This document shows, one piece after another, positions 7,770 to 15,134 of a DNA stretch of 38,443 nt. The stretch lies in assembly GCA_022712975.1 (NCBI GenBank), contig JAFLJO010000035.1, positions 1 to 38,443 on the forward strand. The letters are read 5' to 3'. Within the stretch, counting starts at the first letter, position 1. Each line of letters begins with the position of its first letter. Below the pieces are notes generated by a model. The model made no database searches. It was not told the origin of the DNA and worked only from the letters and a program-made list of their open reading frames with translations. Source of the DNA: Desulfocapsa sp. (GTDB taxonomy: Bacteria; Desulfobacterota; Desulfobulbia; Desulfobulbales; Desulfocapsaceae). The translations under genes and the position numbers were made by a program.

Positions 7770-8285
7770 TCAGTCACTTTTGGTTTCGGTCGCTTCACTG
7801 GCTTCGGTTGCTACCTCAGTTGCTACTTCAGCTTTAGGAGTTTCGGCGTCTTTTGTGATTTCCGGTTTGGAATCACTCTGCTTTGTATCCTGTTTAGCAG
7901 CTTCCGCTTCTGCTTCTGCTTTAGCTTCTGCCTCGGCAACAGCAGCAACTGCGGCTTCATATTCACCTCGGGCAGCAGTAATACCTTCAGCATCAATTGA
8001 ATCAGAAGTTTTAATTGTCATATATTTCATGACTGATTCATCGATTCTGAATTTACGTTCCATTTCAGTAACATTTCCAGGTTCTGTGGCATAATCACAG
8101 AAAACGTAATATCCTTGGGTTTCATTTTGAATAAGATAGGCCAAGGTGCGAATTCCCCATTTGTCGAGGGAAAGTATTTGACCGCCATCATTATTCAAAA
8201 TCGTGTTCGTGGTCTCAATTGTTGCATTGACCTCATCTTCGCTCATTGTAGGGCGAAGAATGTAAATCGTTTCATACCTGCGCAT
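7770..8285 (-). CDS. rpsF: 30S ribosomal protein S6 with long acidic tail
   Basis: Residues 1-100 are a standard S6 fold ([19 protein letters not shown], then the [18 protein letters not shown] strand and a helix with [14 protein letters not shown]), which binds S18 and the central 16S domain. The protein is 171 residues instead of the usual 95-135. From about residue 105 it continues as a low-complexity tail of Ala/Glu/Lys and then Thr/Glu/Ala repeats ending ATETKSD. The tail is probably disordered. The start is ATG 8285 behind a very strong GAGGAGG site. It is the first gene of the operon, and a sigma-70-type promoter lies at 8431-8459. Confidence 0.96.
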   Translation of the reverse strand: MRRYETIYILRPTMSEDEVNATIETTNTILNNDGGQILSLDKWGIRTLAYLIQNETQGYYVFCDYATEPGNVTEMERKFRIDESVMKYMTIKTSDSIDAEGITAARGEYEAAVAAVAEAEAKAEAEAEAAKQDTKQSDSKPEITKDAETPKAEVATEVATEASEATETKSD

Positions 8286-8305
8286 AAGTTCCTCCTCGTG
8301 GACTC

Positions 8306-8332
8306 ATGATATGGAGAAAAATTCTCCGGTGG
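8306..8332 (-). promoter_or_regulatory. Leader hairpin upstream of rpsF
   Basis: In the predicted 5' leader, the RNA reads CCACCGGAGAAUUUUUCUCC, a 6-bp stem (8313-8327) preceded by CCACCG. An S6:S18-binding leader motif with a conserved CCG is known upstream of rpsF in many bacteria. The fit here is only suggestive; the outer helix was not established by eye. Confidence 0.3.
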
Positions 8333-8430
8333 TTGGCCCTTACTATTGATCGTAAGAGCGAAGAGGTTCTGTTCTACTCAATGTAAAACAGAAATACATT
8401 TATCAACGTATCTCTAGTGAAAAATATTAA

Positions 8431-8459
8431 AAAATACCTTGTGTGAAAGATTGTGTCAA
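8431..8459 (-). promoter_or_regulatory. Sigma-70 promoter for rpsF-rpsR-DUF2232-rplI
   Basis: The minus strand has TTGACA (8459-8454), a 17-base spacer and TATTTT (8436-8431). Transcription would start near 8424, giving a leader of roughly 140 nt before rpsF. It is the best -35/-10 pair in the gap. Confidence 0.6.
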
Positions 8460-8538
8460 TTTATTTTTTTTGCTTTTCCTCAGATTTTATTTTTTCCCAC
8501 TGTTTATTGAGAAACTCTTCGTCGCCATTTGGGCTTCC

Positions 8539-8758
8539 GGCAAATCAGAAGCCAGAAAGTCAGAAACCAGAAACCAGAAGCCAGAAACCAGAATAGTTTG
8601 CAGCCAGAGGCTGTAGGTTATGAAGGTTCTTTGTGGTTTCCTAATTCTTTCTCTGGTTTAATTTTATAGAACTTAAAAAACAGGCAACTAATCAAAACAA
8701 TTTAGTGCGTAGCACCTAACTAATCTGGCTTCTGTCCTCTGGCTTCTGGTTTCTGATA
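8539..8758 (+). repeat. R4 interspersed repeat, copy b (uninterrupted)
   Basis: A 220-base element with inverted ends: reiterated CAGAAACCAGAAGCCAG on the left and CTTCTGGTTTCTGATA on the right. The core, CAGCCAGAGGCTGTAGGTTA then GAAGGTTCTTTGTGG, is shared with copy a at 41-1077. It contains a small palindrome, TTTAGTGCGTAGCACCTAA. This copy shows the empty site GGCAACTAATCAAAAC, into which R1 plus the intron is inserted in copy a. It fills most of the 8286-8869 gap between the divergent rpsF and rplU operons and has no coding content. Confidence 0.8.
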
Positions 8759-8776
8759 GTTAATCTCTTAAAAGTG

Positions 8777-8805
8777 TTGACATTTAGGTCACGAAAGGGT
8801 TTATT
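8777..8805 (+). promoter_or_regulatory. Candidate promoter for rplU-rpmA
   Basis: TTGACA at 8777-8782 is followed after 17 bases by TTTATT at 8800-8805. The -35 is perfect and the -10 is weak. It lies 65 bases before the rplU start and directly after the R4 repeat. Confidence 0.45.
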
Positions 8806-8869
8806 CATGTGTTTCTCATGTTAACTTATAGACATTAATTGTAGTAGTACATATTACGAGGACCCACGA

Positions 8870-9181
8870 ATGTATGCAATAGTAAAAACCGGTGGAAAAC
8901 AGTATCAGGTTGCCAGTGGCGATCAGCTTCGAGTTGAAAAACTTGAAGGTAATGTTGGTGACACCGTAGAATTGACCGATGTGTTGATGGTAGTAGATGG
9001 CGAGAATGTTCAGGTAGGCAGTCCAGTTGTAGAAAATGCAAAAGTAGTTGCCAAAATTGCTGAGCAGGGAAAGGCTAAGAAAGTGATTATTTTCAAGAAA
9101 AAACGTCGTAAGGGCTATAGATTAAGAAAAGGACATCGTCAGATGTATACTGCTCTAAAGATTCAGGAAATTAACGCCTGA
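8870..9181 (+). CDS. rplU: 50S ribosomal protein L21
   Basis: Large-subunit protein that binds 23S rRNA. The 103 residues begin MYAIVKTGGKQYQVASGDQL and end with the basic KKKRRKGYRLRKGHRQMYT segment of the family. The start is ATG 8870 with a CGAGGA site. It is the first gene of the classic rplU-rpmA pair. Confidence 0.98.
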   Translation: MYAIVKTGGKQYQVASGDQLRVEKLEGNVGDTVELTDVLMVVDGENVQVGSPVVENAKVVAKIAEQGKAKKVIIFKKKRRKGYRLRKGHRQMYTALKIQEINA

Positions 9182-9252
9182 TTAAATAGGATCTCATACA
9201 GATCTCATAAACATCGATTCCTTATTTTGGGATTGATGACAAGGAGTTTAAG

Positions 9253-9510
9253 ATGGCACATAAGAAAGCGGGCGGTAGCTCAAGAAATGGTCGCGATAGT
9301 AAAGGGCAAAGGCGTGGAGTAAAGCGTTATGGTGGTGAAAACATCACAGCTGGAACCATTATTGTACGGCAACTGGGGACAAAAATTTTTCCCGGAACAA
9401 ATGTTGGTTGTGGAAGAGATTATACACTCTTTGCCAAAGTAGACGGAGTTGTTACCTTTGAAAATTTTGGACAAAAGAAGAAAAGAGTCAGTGTGTATCC
9501 GCCAGCCTGA
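9253..9510 (+). CDS. rpmA: 50S ribosomal protein L27
   Basis: Large-subunit protein whose N-terminus reaches the peptidyl-transferase centre. The 85 residues start [20 protein letters not shown], so there is no cleavable Firmicute-type N-terminal extension. The family signature [24 protein letters not shown] follows. An AAGGAG site precedes ATG 9253. It lies 71 bases after rplU and is followed by two hairpins. Confidence 0.98.
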   Translation: MAHKKAGGSSRNGRDSKGQRRGVKRYGGENITAGTIIVRQLGTKIFPGTNVGCGRDYTLFAKVDGVVTFENFGQKKKRVSVYPPA

Positions 9511-9539
9511 TTTGTCGGGTTGCCTGATCTTTTTTTTAT

Positions 9540-9569
9540 CCTGCTTAAAGCCTTTGTACATTAAGCGGG
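9540..9569 (+). other. Hairpin after rpmA
   Basis: CCTGCTTAA (9540-9548) pairs with TTAAGCGGG (9561-9569), nine pairs including one G-T. There is no T-tract after it. It stands just ahead of the intrinsic terminator at 9577. Confidence 0.4.
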
Positions 9570-9576
9570 AAGTTTC

Positions 9577-9618
9577 AGCTCGACCTCAAGCAGTTTTTGA
9601 AGGTCGGGCTTTTTTTTT
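9577..9618 (+). terminator. Intrinsic terminator of rplU-rpmA
   Basis: The stem AGCTCGACCT (9577-9586) pairs with AGGTCGGGCT (9601-9610), followed by a run of T to 9618. It ends only 26 bases before the obgE start. A poor promoter-like pair (TTGAAG at 9597, CTAAAT at 9620) overlaps its 3' arm, so obgE may be transcribed from inside the terminator. Confidence 0.75.
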
Positions 9619-9644
9619 GCTAAATTAACTCTAATTTAAATATC

Positions 9645-10694
9645 ATGGCTTTTATCGACCAGGCAAAATTTAACGTTAATGCAGGTGATGGCGGAAACGG
9701 TTGTATCAGTTTTCGAAGGGAGAAGTATGTTCCACGCGGCGGGCCAAACGGCGGGGACGGTGGCAGGGGCGGTAATGTAATTATAGAATGCTCCACCAGG
9801 CTACATTCGTTGATTGATTTCCGGCATCGTTCTCATTTTAAGGCTGAACGTGGAGTGCATGGCAAAGGGAAGGATATGCATGGGCGCAAGGGGAAGGATT
9901 GTTATATGACTGTACCCGTGGGATCGATCATAAAAGATAGTGAAACAGGTGAAGTACTAGCCGATCTTCGTAATGAAGGGGAACAATACATTGCTGCTCG
10001 TGGAGGAAAAGGGGGACTTGGAAATCCTCATTTTGCTTCCGGCACCAACAGAACTCCACGCGTAGCAACAAAAGGTGAAGAAGGCGAGGCAATCTGGCTT
10101 TATGTAGAGCTGAAACTGATTGCCGATGTCGGGCTTGTTGGTCTGCCAAATGCTGGGAAATCAACGCTTCTGTCTCAATTGTCTGCAGCGAATCCCAAGG
10201 TGGCAAGTTACCCATTTACTACCCTTGAGCCTCAGCTTGGAGTACTCCATCTTGATCATATGGAGTCTTGTATTATTGCCGACATACCAGGGTTAATTGA
10301 AGGAGCACATGAGGGAATCGGGCTTGGTTTTAAATTCCTGCGCCATATAGAAAGAACCAGGGTTCTTCTTCATATCCTTGATGCTTCAAGTGAACAGGCA
10401 ATAGAAGATTTCATGGTGGTTGAGAATGAACTCAAGGCATACAAAGAAGAACTGCTGGAGAGAACAACCTTAGTTGTTCTTAACAAAGTGGATATTGCTG
10501 AAGTCGAAGAACTCGAAGCACTTACGAACACTCTGCAGGAGAAAGGCTTGCAGGTGGCAGCTATTTCCGGGCTTACGGGTGAGGGGATAGAGCAATTAAA
10601 AGGTACCATCGCAGATATTCTTGATGAATTGAATAACCCAATCACCATCGCTTCAGAAAGTGACGTGAATGATAACGATAAGACTTTATTATAA
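9645..10694 (+). CDS. obgE: Obg/CgtA GTPase
   Basis: Essential GTPase that associates with the 50S subunit during assembly and links GTP/ppGpp state to growth. The N-terminal Obg domain (residues 1-158) is Gly-rich, with GDGGNGCISFRREKYVPRGG and the following GGDGGRGG. The G domain has G1 GLPNAGKST (166-174, Lys172), G2 YPFTT, G3 DIPGLIEGAHEG and G4 NKVD. The C-terminal extension is short. Length 349 is normal. No ribosome-binding site precedes ATG 9645 (AATTTAAATATC), which fits a very short or leaderless transcript. It is followed by proB after 8 bases. Confidence 0.97.
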   Translation: MAFIDQAKFNVNAGDGGNGCISFRREKYVPRGGPNGGDGGRGGNVIIECSTRLHSLIDFRHRSHFKAERGVHGKGKDMHGRKGKDCYMTVPVGSIIKDSETGEVLADLRNEGEQYIAARGGKGGLGNPHFASGTNRTPRVATKGEEGEAIWLYVELKLIADVGLVGLPNAGKSTLLSQLSAANPKVASYPFTTLEPQLGVLHLDHMESCIIADIPGLIEGAHEGIGLGFKFLRHIERTRVLLHILDASSEQAIEDFMVVENELKAYKEELLERTTLVVLNKVDIAEVEELEALTNTLQEKGLQVAAISGLTGEGIEQLKGTIADILDELNNPITIASESDVNDNDKTLL

Positions 10695-10702
10695 AAGAAC
10701 GA

Positions 10703-11869
10703 ATGGGCTATAAGAAAAAAGGTATCAGTCATGAAGATGGCCTTTATCTGAGGCAAAGCTATTTTGACAAGGCAAAACGAATTGTCGTCAAAGTCGGATC
10801 AGCTGTGCTTACCGATGAGAACGGGATTGATGAAAGTGTTATTCAAAATATTGCAAAGGAACTTACTTTTTTAAAAAAAAGTGGCAGAGAGGTGATCCTT
10901 GTAAGCTCAGGAGCTGTGGCTGCCGGCAAACGAAAAATCACAATTAATGACAATATAGAAATAGGACTTGTTGAAAAGCAGGCTCTTGCTGCCATTGGTC
11001 AGCCAAGCCTTATGCAGTCTTATGTCACTGCTTTTGCAGAAAGTGGACAGGCAGTGGCTCAGATTTTGTTGACTCATTCAGACCTTGCTGACAGAAAACG
11101 GTATTTGCGTGTCAGAAATACTATTCTTGCCCTTTTTCGTTTTAATACAATCCCAATTTTAAACGAAAATGACACCGTTGCGGTGGATGAGCTTCGTTTC
11201 GGTGACAACGATACTCTTGCAGCCTTAATTGCAAATCTTATTGAAGCGGATATGTTTATTTGCCTCACCGATGTCGTTGGTTTGTACACAGGTAATCCTC
11301 AGACTGATCCCACTGCAAAACCGGTTTATACCGTATCGGCTGTTACAAAAGAAATTGAAGCAATGGCTGGGAATGTGAAAAGTGCATTGGGAACTGGTGG
11401 TATGCAGTCAAAGATTCGTGCTGCAAAAATGGTTTCCAATGGTGGTGGCTCAGCTTTTATAGGACCTGGTCGGGAAGAGACAATTCTGCAGCAGCTATTC
11501 AGCGGTGAAATGATAGGCACGTTCTTTCTTCCAGCACCTGAAAAAATCAAATCACGCAAACAATGGATTGCTAATGTACTGCACCCGAAAGGGGTTCTGG
11601 TACTTGATGATGGTGCAAGTAAAGCAGTATCCAACAGAGGGTGTAGTCTTCTTCCCTCAGGGATCGTTGAAGTGCGCGGCGATTTTGACGTAGGGGACGC
11701 TGTCCACTGTATTGATAGTGATGGGAATGTCATTGCTGCCGGTTTGGTTAATTACAGTTCCAAAGATGTGAACACCGTAAAACAGCATCATTCACAAGAT
11801 ATTGCTGATCTGATAGGAACTAAGGATTATGATGAGATTATCCATAGGGATAATTTAGTTTTGTTATAG
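10703..11869 (+). CDS. proB: Glutamate 5-kinase
   Basis: Phosphorylates L-glutamate in the first step of proline synthesis. The amino-acid kinase domain begins at RIVVKVGSAVLTDENG (about residue 27). It continues with VSSGAVAAGK, LLTHSDLADRKRYLR, NENDTVAVDELRFGDNDTLAA and GTGGMQSKIRAAKM. A C-terminal PUA domain (from about residue 290, with HPKGVLVLDDGASKAV) gives the full 388-residue form. The start may be slightly internal; the first 20 residues (MGYKKKGISHEDGLYLRQSY) are unusual. It clusters with obgE and proA as in many bacteria. Feedback control by proline is usual for the family. Confidence 0.97.
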   Translation: MGYKKKGISHEDGLYLRQSYFDKAKRIVVKVGSAVLTDENGIDESVIQNIAKELTFLKKSGREVILVSSGAVAAGKRKITINDNIEIGLVEKQALAAIGQPSLMQSYVTAFAESGQAVAQILLTHSDLADRKRYLRVRNTILALFRFNTIPILNENDTVAVDELRFGDNDTLAALIANLIEADMFICLTDVVGLYTGNPQTDPTAKPVYTVSAVTKEIEAMAGNVKSALGTGGMQSKIRAAKMVSNGGGSAFIGPGREETILQQLFSGEMIGTFFLPAPEKIKSRKQWIANVLHPKGVLVLDDGASKAVSNRGCSLLPSGIVEVRGDFDVGDAVHCIDSDGNVIAAGLVNYSSKDVNTVKQHHSQDIADLIGTKDYDEIIHRDNLVLL

Positions 11870-11885
11870 GACAACGAGGAAGCAA

Positions 11886-13145
11886 ATGAGCAATCTGGAA
11901 AAAGATATTAAGGACATGGCTGTTCGGGCAAAAAAAGCTGCAAGAACACTTGTAAGCCTTTCAACTACAGCAAAAAACAATGTCCTTCTTCGCATGGCCG
12001 CAGGGATCGATGCCAAAAGAGAATATATCCAAGCTGAAAATGCAAAGGATCTTGCAGCTGGTAAAGAAAAAGGGCTTTCCCCTGCCATGCTTGACCGGCT
12101 CGAGCTTTCAGACAAGGTCATCGCATCTATGATGACAGGGCTTGCAGAGGTTGCTGCACTTCCAGATCCTGTCGGAGAAATCGAAAAAATGCTTAAGCGA
12201 CCCAATGGCTTGCTAGTTGGCCGTATGCGTATTCCTTTAGGTGTTATTGGGATGATTTATGAATCACGCCCTAATGTAACCGTTGATGCTGCTGCACTGT
12301 GTTTAAAGGCAGGGAATGCAATTATTTTGCGTGGTGGCTCTGAAGCCATTCATTCAAACCGGGCTTTGGCATCCGTTCTTCAAGAAGTCCTTGAAAGTGA
12401 GGGGATCGCTGCTGCTGCCATCCAGGTAATTCCTGTGACCGATCGTGCAGCTGTAAATATTATGCTCCATCAGGAAGAATATATTGATCTTATTATTCCA
12501 CGTGGCGGAGAAGGGCTTATTCGTTTTGTATCCGAAACCTCAAGAATACCAGTTTTGAAACATTACAAAGGGGTGTGTCATATTTATGTGGATTGTGATG
12601 CTGACCTTAGTCTTGCTACTCCTGTAATTATTAATTCAAAGGCACAGAGACCCGGTGTTTGTAATGCTCTGGAAGGGCTTCTTATCCACAAGGATATTGC
12701 AGACGAGTACCTTCCTGAACTTGCAGAAGAATTGAAACGTCATGGCGTTAAGATGCTTGGATGTGCAAAGTCCGTAAGTATTGTATCTGACATTGCTCCT
12801 GCTATGGATAGTGACTGGGGAACAGAATTCCTTGATCTTATTCTCTGTGTCAAGGTTGTCGGGGATATGAATGAAGCCTGCTCATATATAGATAAATATG
12901 GATCTCAGCACACAGAAATAATAATCTCAGAAAATTACACTAACGTTCAGCGTTTTTTAAATGAAGTGGATGCGTCTGCTGTGATGGTGAACACTTCAAC
13001 CAGATTTAATGATGGCGGTGAGCTGGGTCTTGGAACGGAAATAGGGATTAGCACCACAAAGCTTCACGCCTATGGACCAATGGGGCTTGAAGAACTGACC
13101 ACCAGGAAATTTATCGTTTACGGACAGGGGCAGGTCAGGACTTGA
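11886..13145 (+). CDS. proA: Glutamate-5-semialdehyde dehydrogenase
   Basis: NADPH-dependent reduction of glutamyl-5-phosphate to the semialdehyde, the second step of proline synthesis. Length 419 is standard. Family text includes RMRIPLGVIGMIYESRPNVT, CLKAGNAIILRGGSEA and IPRGGEGLI. The catalytic Cys is in QRPGVCNALEGLL, and the C-terminal HAYGPMGLEELTTRKF is present. ATG 11886 has ACGAGG upstream. It is 16 bases after proB, and its stop overlaps the nadD start by four bases (TTGA). Confidence 0.98.
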   Translation: MSNLEKDIKDMAVRAKKAARTLVSLSTTAKNNVLLRMAAGIDAKREYIQAENAKDLAAGKEKGLSPAMLDRLELSDKVIASMMTGLAEVAALPDPVGEIEKMLKRPNGLLVGRMRIPLGVIGMIYESRPNVTVDAAALCLKAGNAIILRGGSEAIHSNRALASVLQEVLESEGIAAAAIQVIPVTDRAAVNIMLHQEEYIDLIIPRGGEGLIRFVSETSRIPVLKHYKGVCHIYVDCDADLSLATPVIINSKAQRPGVCNALEGLLIHKDIADEYLPELAEELKRHGVKMLGCAKSVSIVSDIAPAMDSDWGTEFLDLILCVKVVGDMNEACSYIDKYGSQHTEIIISENYTNVQRFLNEVDASAVMVNTSTRFNDGGELGLGTEIGISTTKLHAYGPMGLEELTTRKFIVYGQGQVRT

Positions 13146-13783
13146 TTCGTAAAACTGGTATTCTGGGCGGTACTTTTGATCCTGTTCATTGCGGCCATCT
13201 TGCTCTGGCTGAGGCTGCAGGGAAACTTTGTGGTCTCTCCGAGATTGTACTGCTTCCCGCAGCTGTTCCACCCCATAAACAACATAAAGTAATAACGCCC
13301 TTTTACCACAGATTTGCCATGCTGACCGCAGCTGTCGAGGCTTATCCTGCCCTCCACGTGTCCAGTATCGAACAACTCCTGCCAAAGCCTTCTTATACAA
13401 TTGATACCCTGAAGTATTTACAATTACATTCTGCTGGAGAAGTTGAATTGTATTTTATTACCGGAGCGGATGCATTTTTGGATATCCAATCTTGGAAACA
13501 ATACAGAAATGTTCTTAAAACCTGTCATTTTATCGTGTTTACCAGAAGCGGAAATAAAAACAAAAAGCTCCACGCACTTTTTAAGCAGCTTGAATATACT
13601 AAAAACGATACGGCATGGTATAACAGCAAATATAATAAAATTATTTATACATCGGTTCATTCGCTTCCTGTAGTTTCCTCGTCAAACATTCGTAAACTTA
13701 TAGCTAGGAATAAAGCTGTCAATAAGCTGATTCCAGAAGAAGTGAGAGAATATATTGCCAGGCACGAACTATACAAAAAATAA
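13142..13783 (+). CDS. nadD: Nicotinate-nucleotide adenylyltransferase
   Basis: Adenylates nicotinate mononucleotide to deamido-NAD in NAD synthesis. The nucleotidyl-transferase motif GGTFDPVHCGHL is near the N-terminus, and SSSNIRKLI (the ISSTxIR equivalent) lies near the C-terminus. Length 213 is normal. Translation starts at TTG 13142, inside the proA stop (TTGA), which implies translational coupling. NadD often follows obg and proA in this kind of cluster. No ribosomal silencing factor gene (rsfS) follows, unlike many genomes. Confidence 0.95.
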   Translation: MIRKTGILGGTFDPVHCGHLALAEAAGKLCGLSEIVLLPAAVPPHKQHKVITPFYHRFAMLTAAVEAYPALHVSSIEQLLPKPSYTIDTLKYLQLHSAGEVELYFITGADAFLDIQSWKQYRNVLKTCHFIVFTRSGNKNKKLHALFKQLEYTKNDTAWYNSKYNKIIYTSVHSLPVVSSSNIRKLIARNKAVNKLIPEEVREYIARHELYKK

Positions 13784-13806
13784 TCTTTGTTTTTGTCAGG
13801 GAAACG

Positions 13807-13837
13807 TTGACCTTGGTTCAGTGTTTGGTGCTATAAT
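13807..13837 (+). promoter_or_regulatory. Candidate promoter for CheB-like gene
   Basis: TTGACC at 13807-13812 and a perfect TATAAT at 13832-13837 have a 19-base spacer, slightly long. The start codon is 68 bases downstream. This is the only good pair in the 121-base gap after nadD. Confidence 0.45.
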
Positions 13838-13904
13838 AATAAAATAATTTATCTGTTCTTATTCACCATCCAAAACGTAAATTTTACACAGTTTTTTAAG
13901 AACT

Positions 13905-15122
13905 ATGAAACAAAGTAGTATCCAAAATGGATCACCCATAAAACTGCTTATTGTTGATGATTCGTGGGTTTTACGCAAAGTATTGCGAGGCACGCTTTCT
14001 CAAAGAGAGGACATCGAAATCATTGGTGAAGCAACGAATGGCATCCAGGCTTTAGAGATGATTTTAAAGAATAGGCCGGATGTGATTTTGCTTGATATGG
14101 AAATGCCCACCATGGATGGGATGACCACCTTGCAACATCTGATGATTCATATGCCCACGCCAACTATTATGCTTTCCTCGTTAAGCAAACGAGGAACAGC
14201 TCGATGTTTCGATGCATTAAAATATGGTGCAGTCGATTTTATTTCAAAAAACAGTTTCTTCAGAGGAATGGATGGGGCGGCGCACAGTAAACTGGTGTTG
14301 AAAACAATCTATAATGCTTCGAAAATTATAGTTAAATCAATTAATCCAATGCAGCAGGGATCTGAAACAGGAGCACTCCAGAATAAGTATGAAGAAGTAA
14401 TTTTTTGTGAAGAATGCGGAACACGACAGGTAGTTGAGAATGTACCTCTTGGAAATGATGCTATAAAGTGCAGAGATTGTGGTGATGAGATTTTTTTGTA
14501 TAGGGACAAGCGATACAGGCGAATAAACTATATAACTGTTATCGGTACAGGAGACTCAGGTTATTCGAATCTCCTGAAAATTATTCCTGAGCTAAATCCG
14601 GAAATGGGCGGCGCACTGTGCATTGTGATTCTTGATAGACCCAAATATGTTCAGTCATTTGTAAAGTATCTTGATGCTATCTGTGACATTGAGGTTATCT
14701 TTGGCCAAAACGGAACAATCCTTGAAGGGGGTTGCTGTTACCTGTTTTCTGGAGACGAACATGTACAGGTGTCACCATATTCAGGGCATTTTACCTTGCA
14801 GATGGATGATAAAGAAACAGATAAAAAAAAATATATCGATGTAATAGATACACTTATGATATCGGTGGCATCACTTATGAAAACCAGAGCGACTGGAATT
14901 CTTCTTTCGGGTTCAACTGCCGACGGGAAAAATGGCATGGAGCGTATTTTGCAGGAAAAAGGAACTTGTTTTATTTTAAATCCGAGTCATTGCCTCCAAA
15001 AAACCATGGTTGATGGTTCCTTTGAACGAGATAAGCTCTCGGCTAATCTTGATGAAACTGCTCTTGCCATCGAAATTAAGAAATGTCATTTTGCAAATAA
15101 AGAAAAAGTGACTACCGCCTGA
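13905..15122 (+). CDS. Receiver domain, zinc ribbon and degenerate CheB methylesterase domain
   Basis: A CheB-like response regulator, 405 residues. The receiver domain (about 12-125) is complete: acidic pair Asp18/Asp19, phospho-acceptor Asp64 in LLDMEMPTMDG, and Lys115 in FISKN. The linker carries a zinc ribbon (Cys168, Cys171, Cys189, Cys192: CEECG and CRDCG), not usual in CheB. The C-terminal domain (about 208-390) follows the CheB esterase fold, but the GASTGG nucleophile motif reads GTGDSGY (214-220). The QHMP histidine region reads LDRP. Only the Asp of the TGMGxDG motif survives, as SGSTADG (Asp340). It therefore probably lacks methyl-glutamate esterase activity. No chemotaxis genes lie nearby. 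A role as a phosphorylation-dependent binding protein is a guess. It is convergent with nnr, 12 bases apart. Confidence 0.85.
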   Translation: MKQSSIQNGSPIKLLIVDDSWVLRKVLRGTLSQREDIEIIGEATNGIQALEMILKNRPDVILLDMEMPTMDGMTTLQHLMIHMPTPTIMLSSLSKRGTARCFDALKYGAVDFISKNSFFRGMDGAAHSKLVLKTIYNASKIIVKSINPMQQGSETGALQNKYEEVIFCEECGTRQVVENVPLGNDAIKCRDCGDEIFLYRDKRYRRINYITVIGTGDSGYSNLLKIIPELNPEMGGALCIVILDRPKYVQSFVKYLDAICDIEVIFGQNGTILEGGCCYLFSGDEHVQVSPYSGHFTLQMDDKETDKKKYIDVIDTLMISVASLMKTRATGILLSGSTADGKNGMERILQEKGTCFILNPSHCLQKTMVDGSFERDKLSANLDETALAIEIKKCHFANKEKVTTA

Positions 15123-15134
15123 TTTGAAAAGGCT

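Noticed and set aside
7573..8094. 173-codon plus-strand frame, rich in Ser and Ala
   Set aside because: It mirrors the low-complexity tail of rpsF and part of rpsR on the other strand.
8539..8758. CRISPR-like look of repeated CAGAAACCAG units
   Set aside because: Units are about 8-9 bases, degenerate and adjacent, with no spacers and no cas genes.
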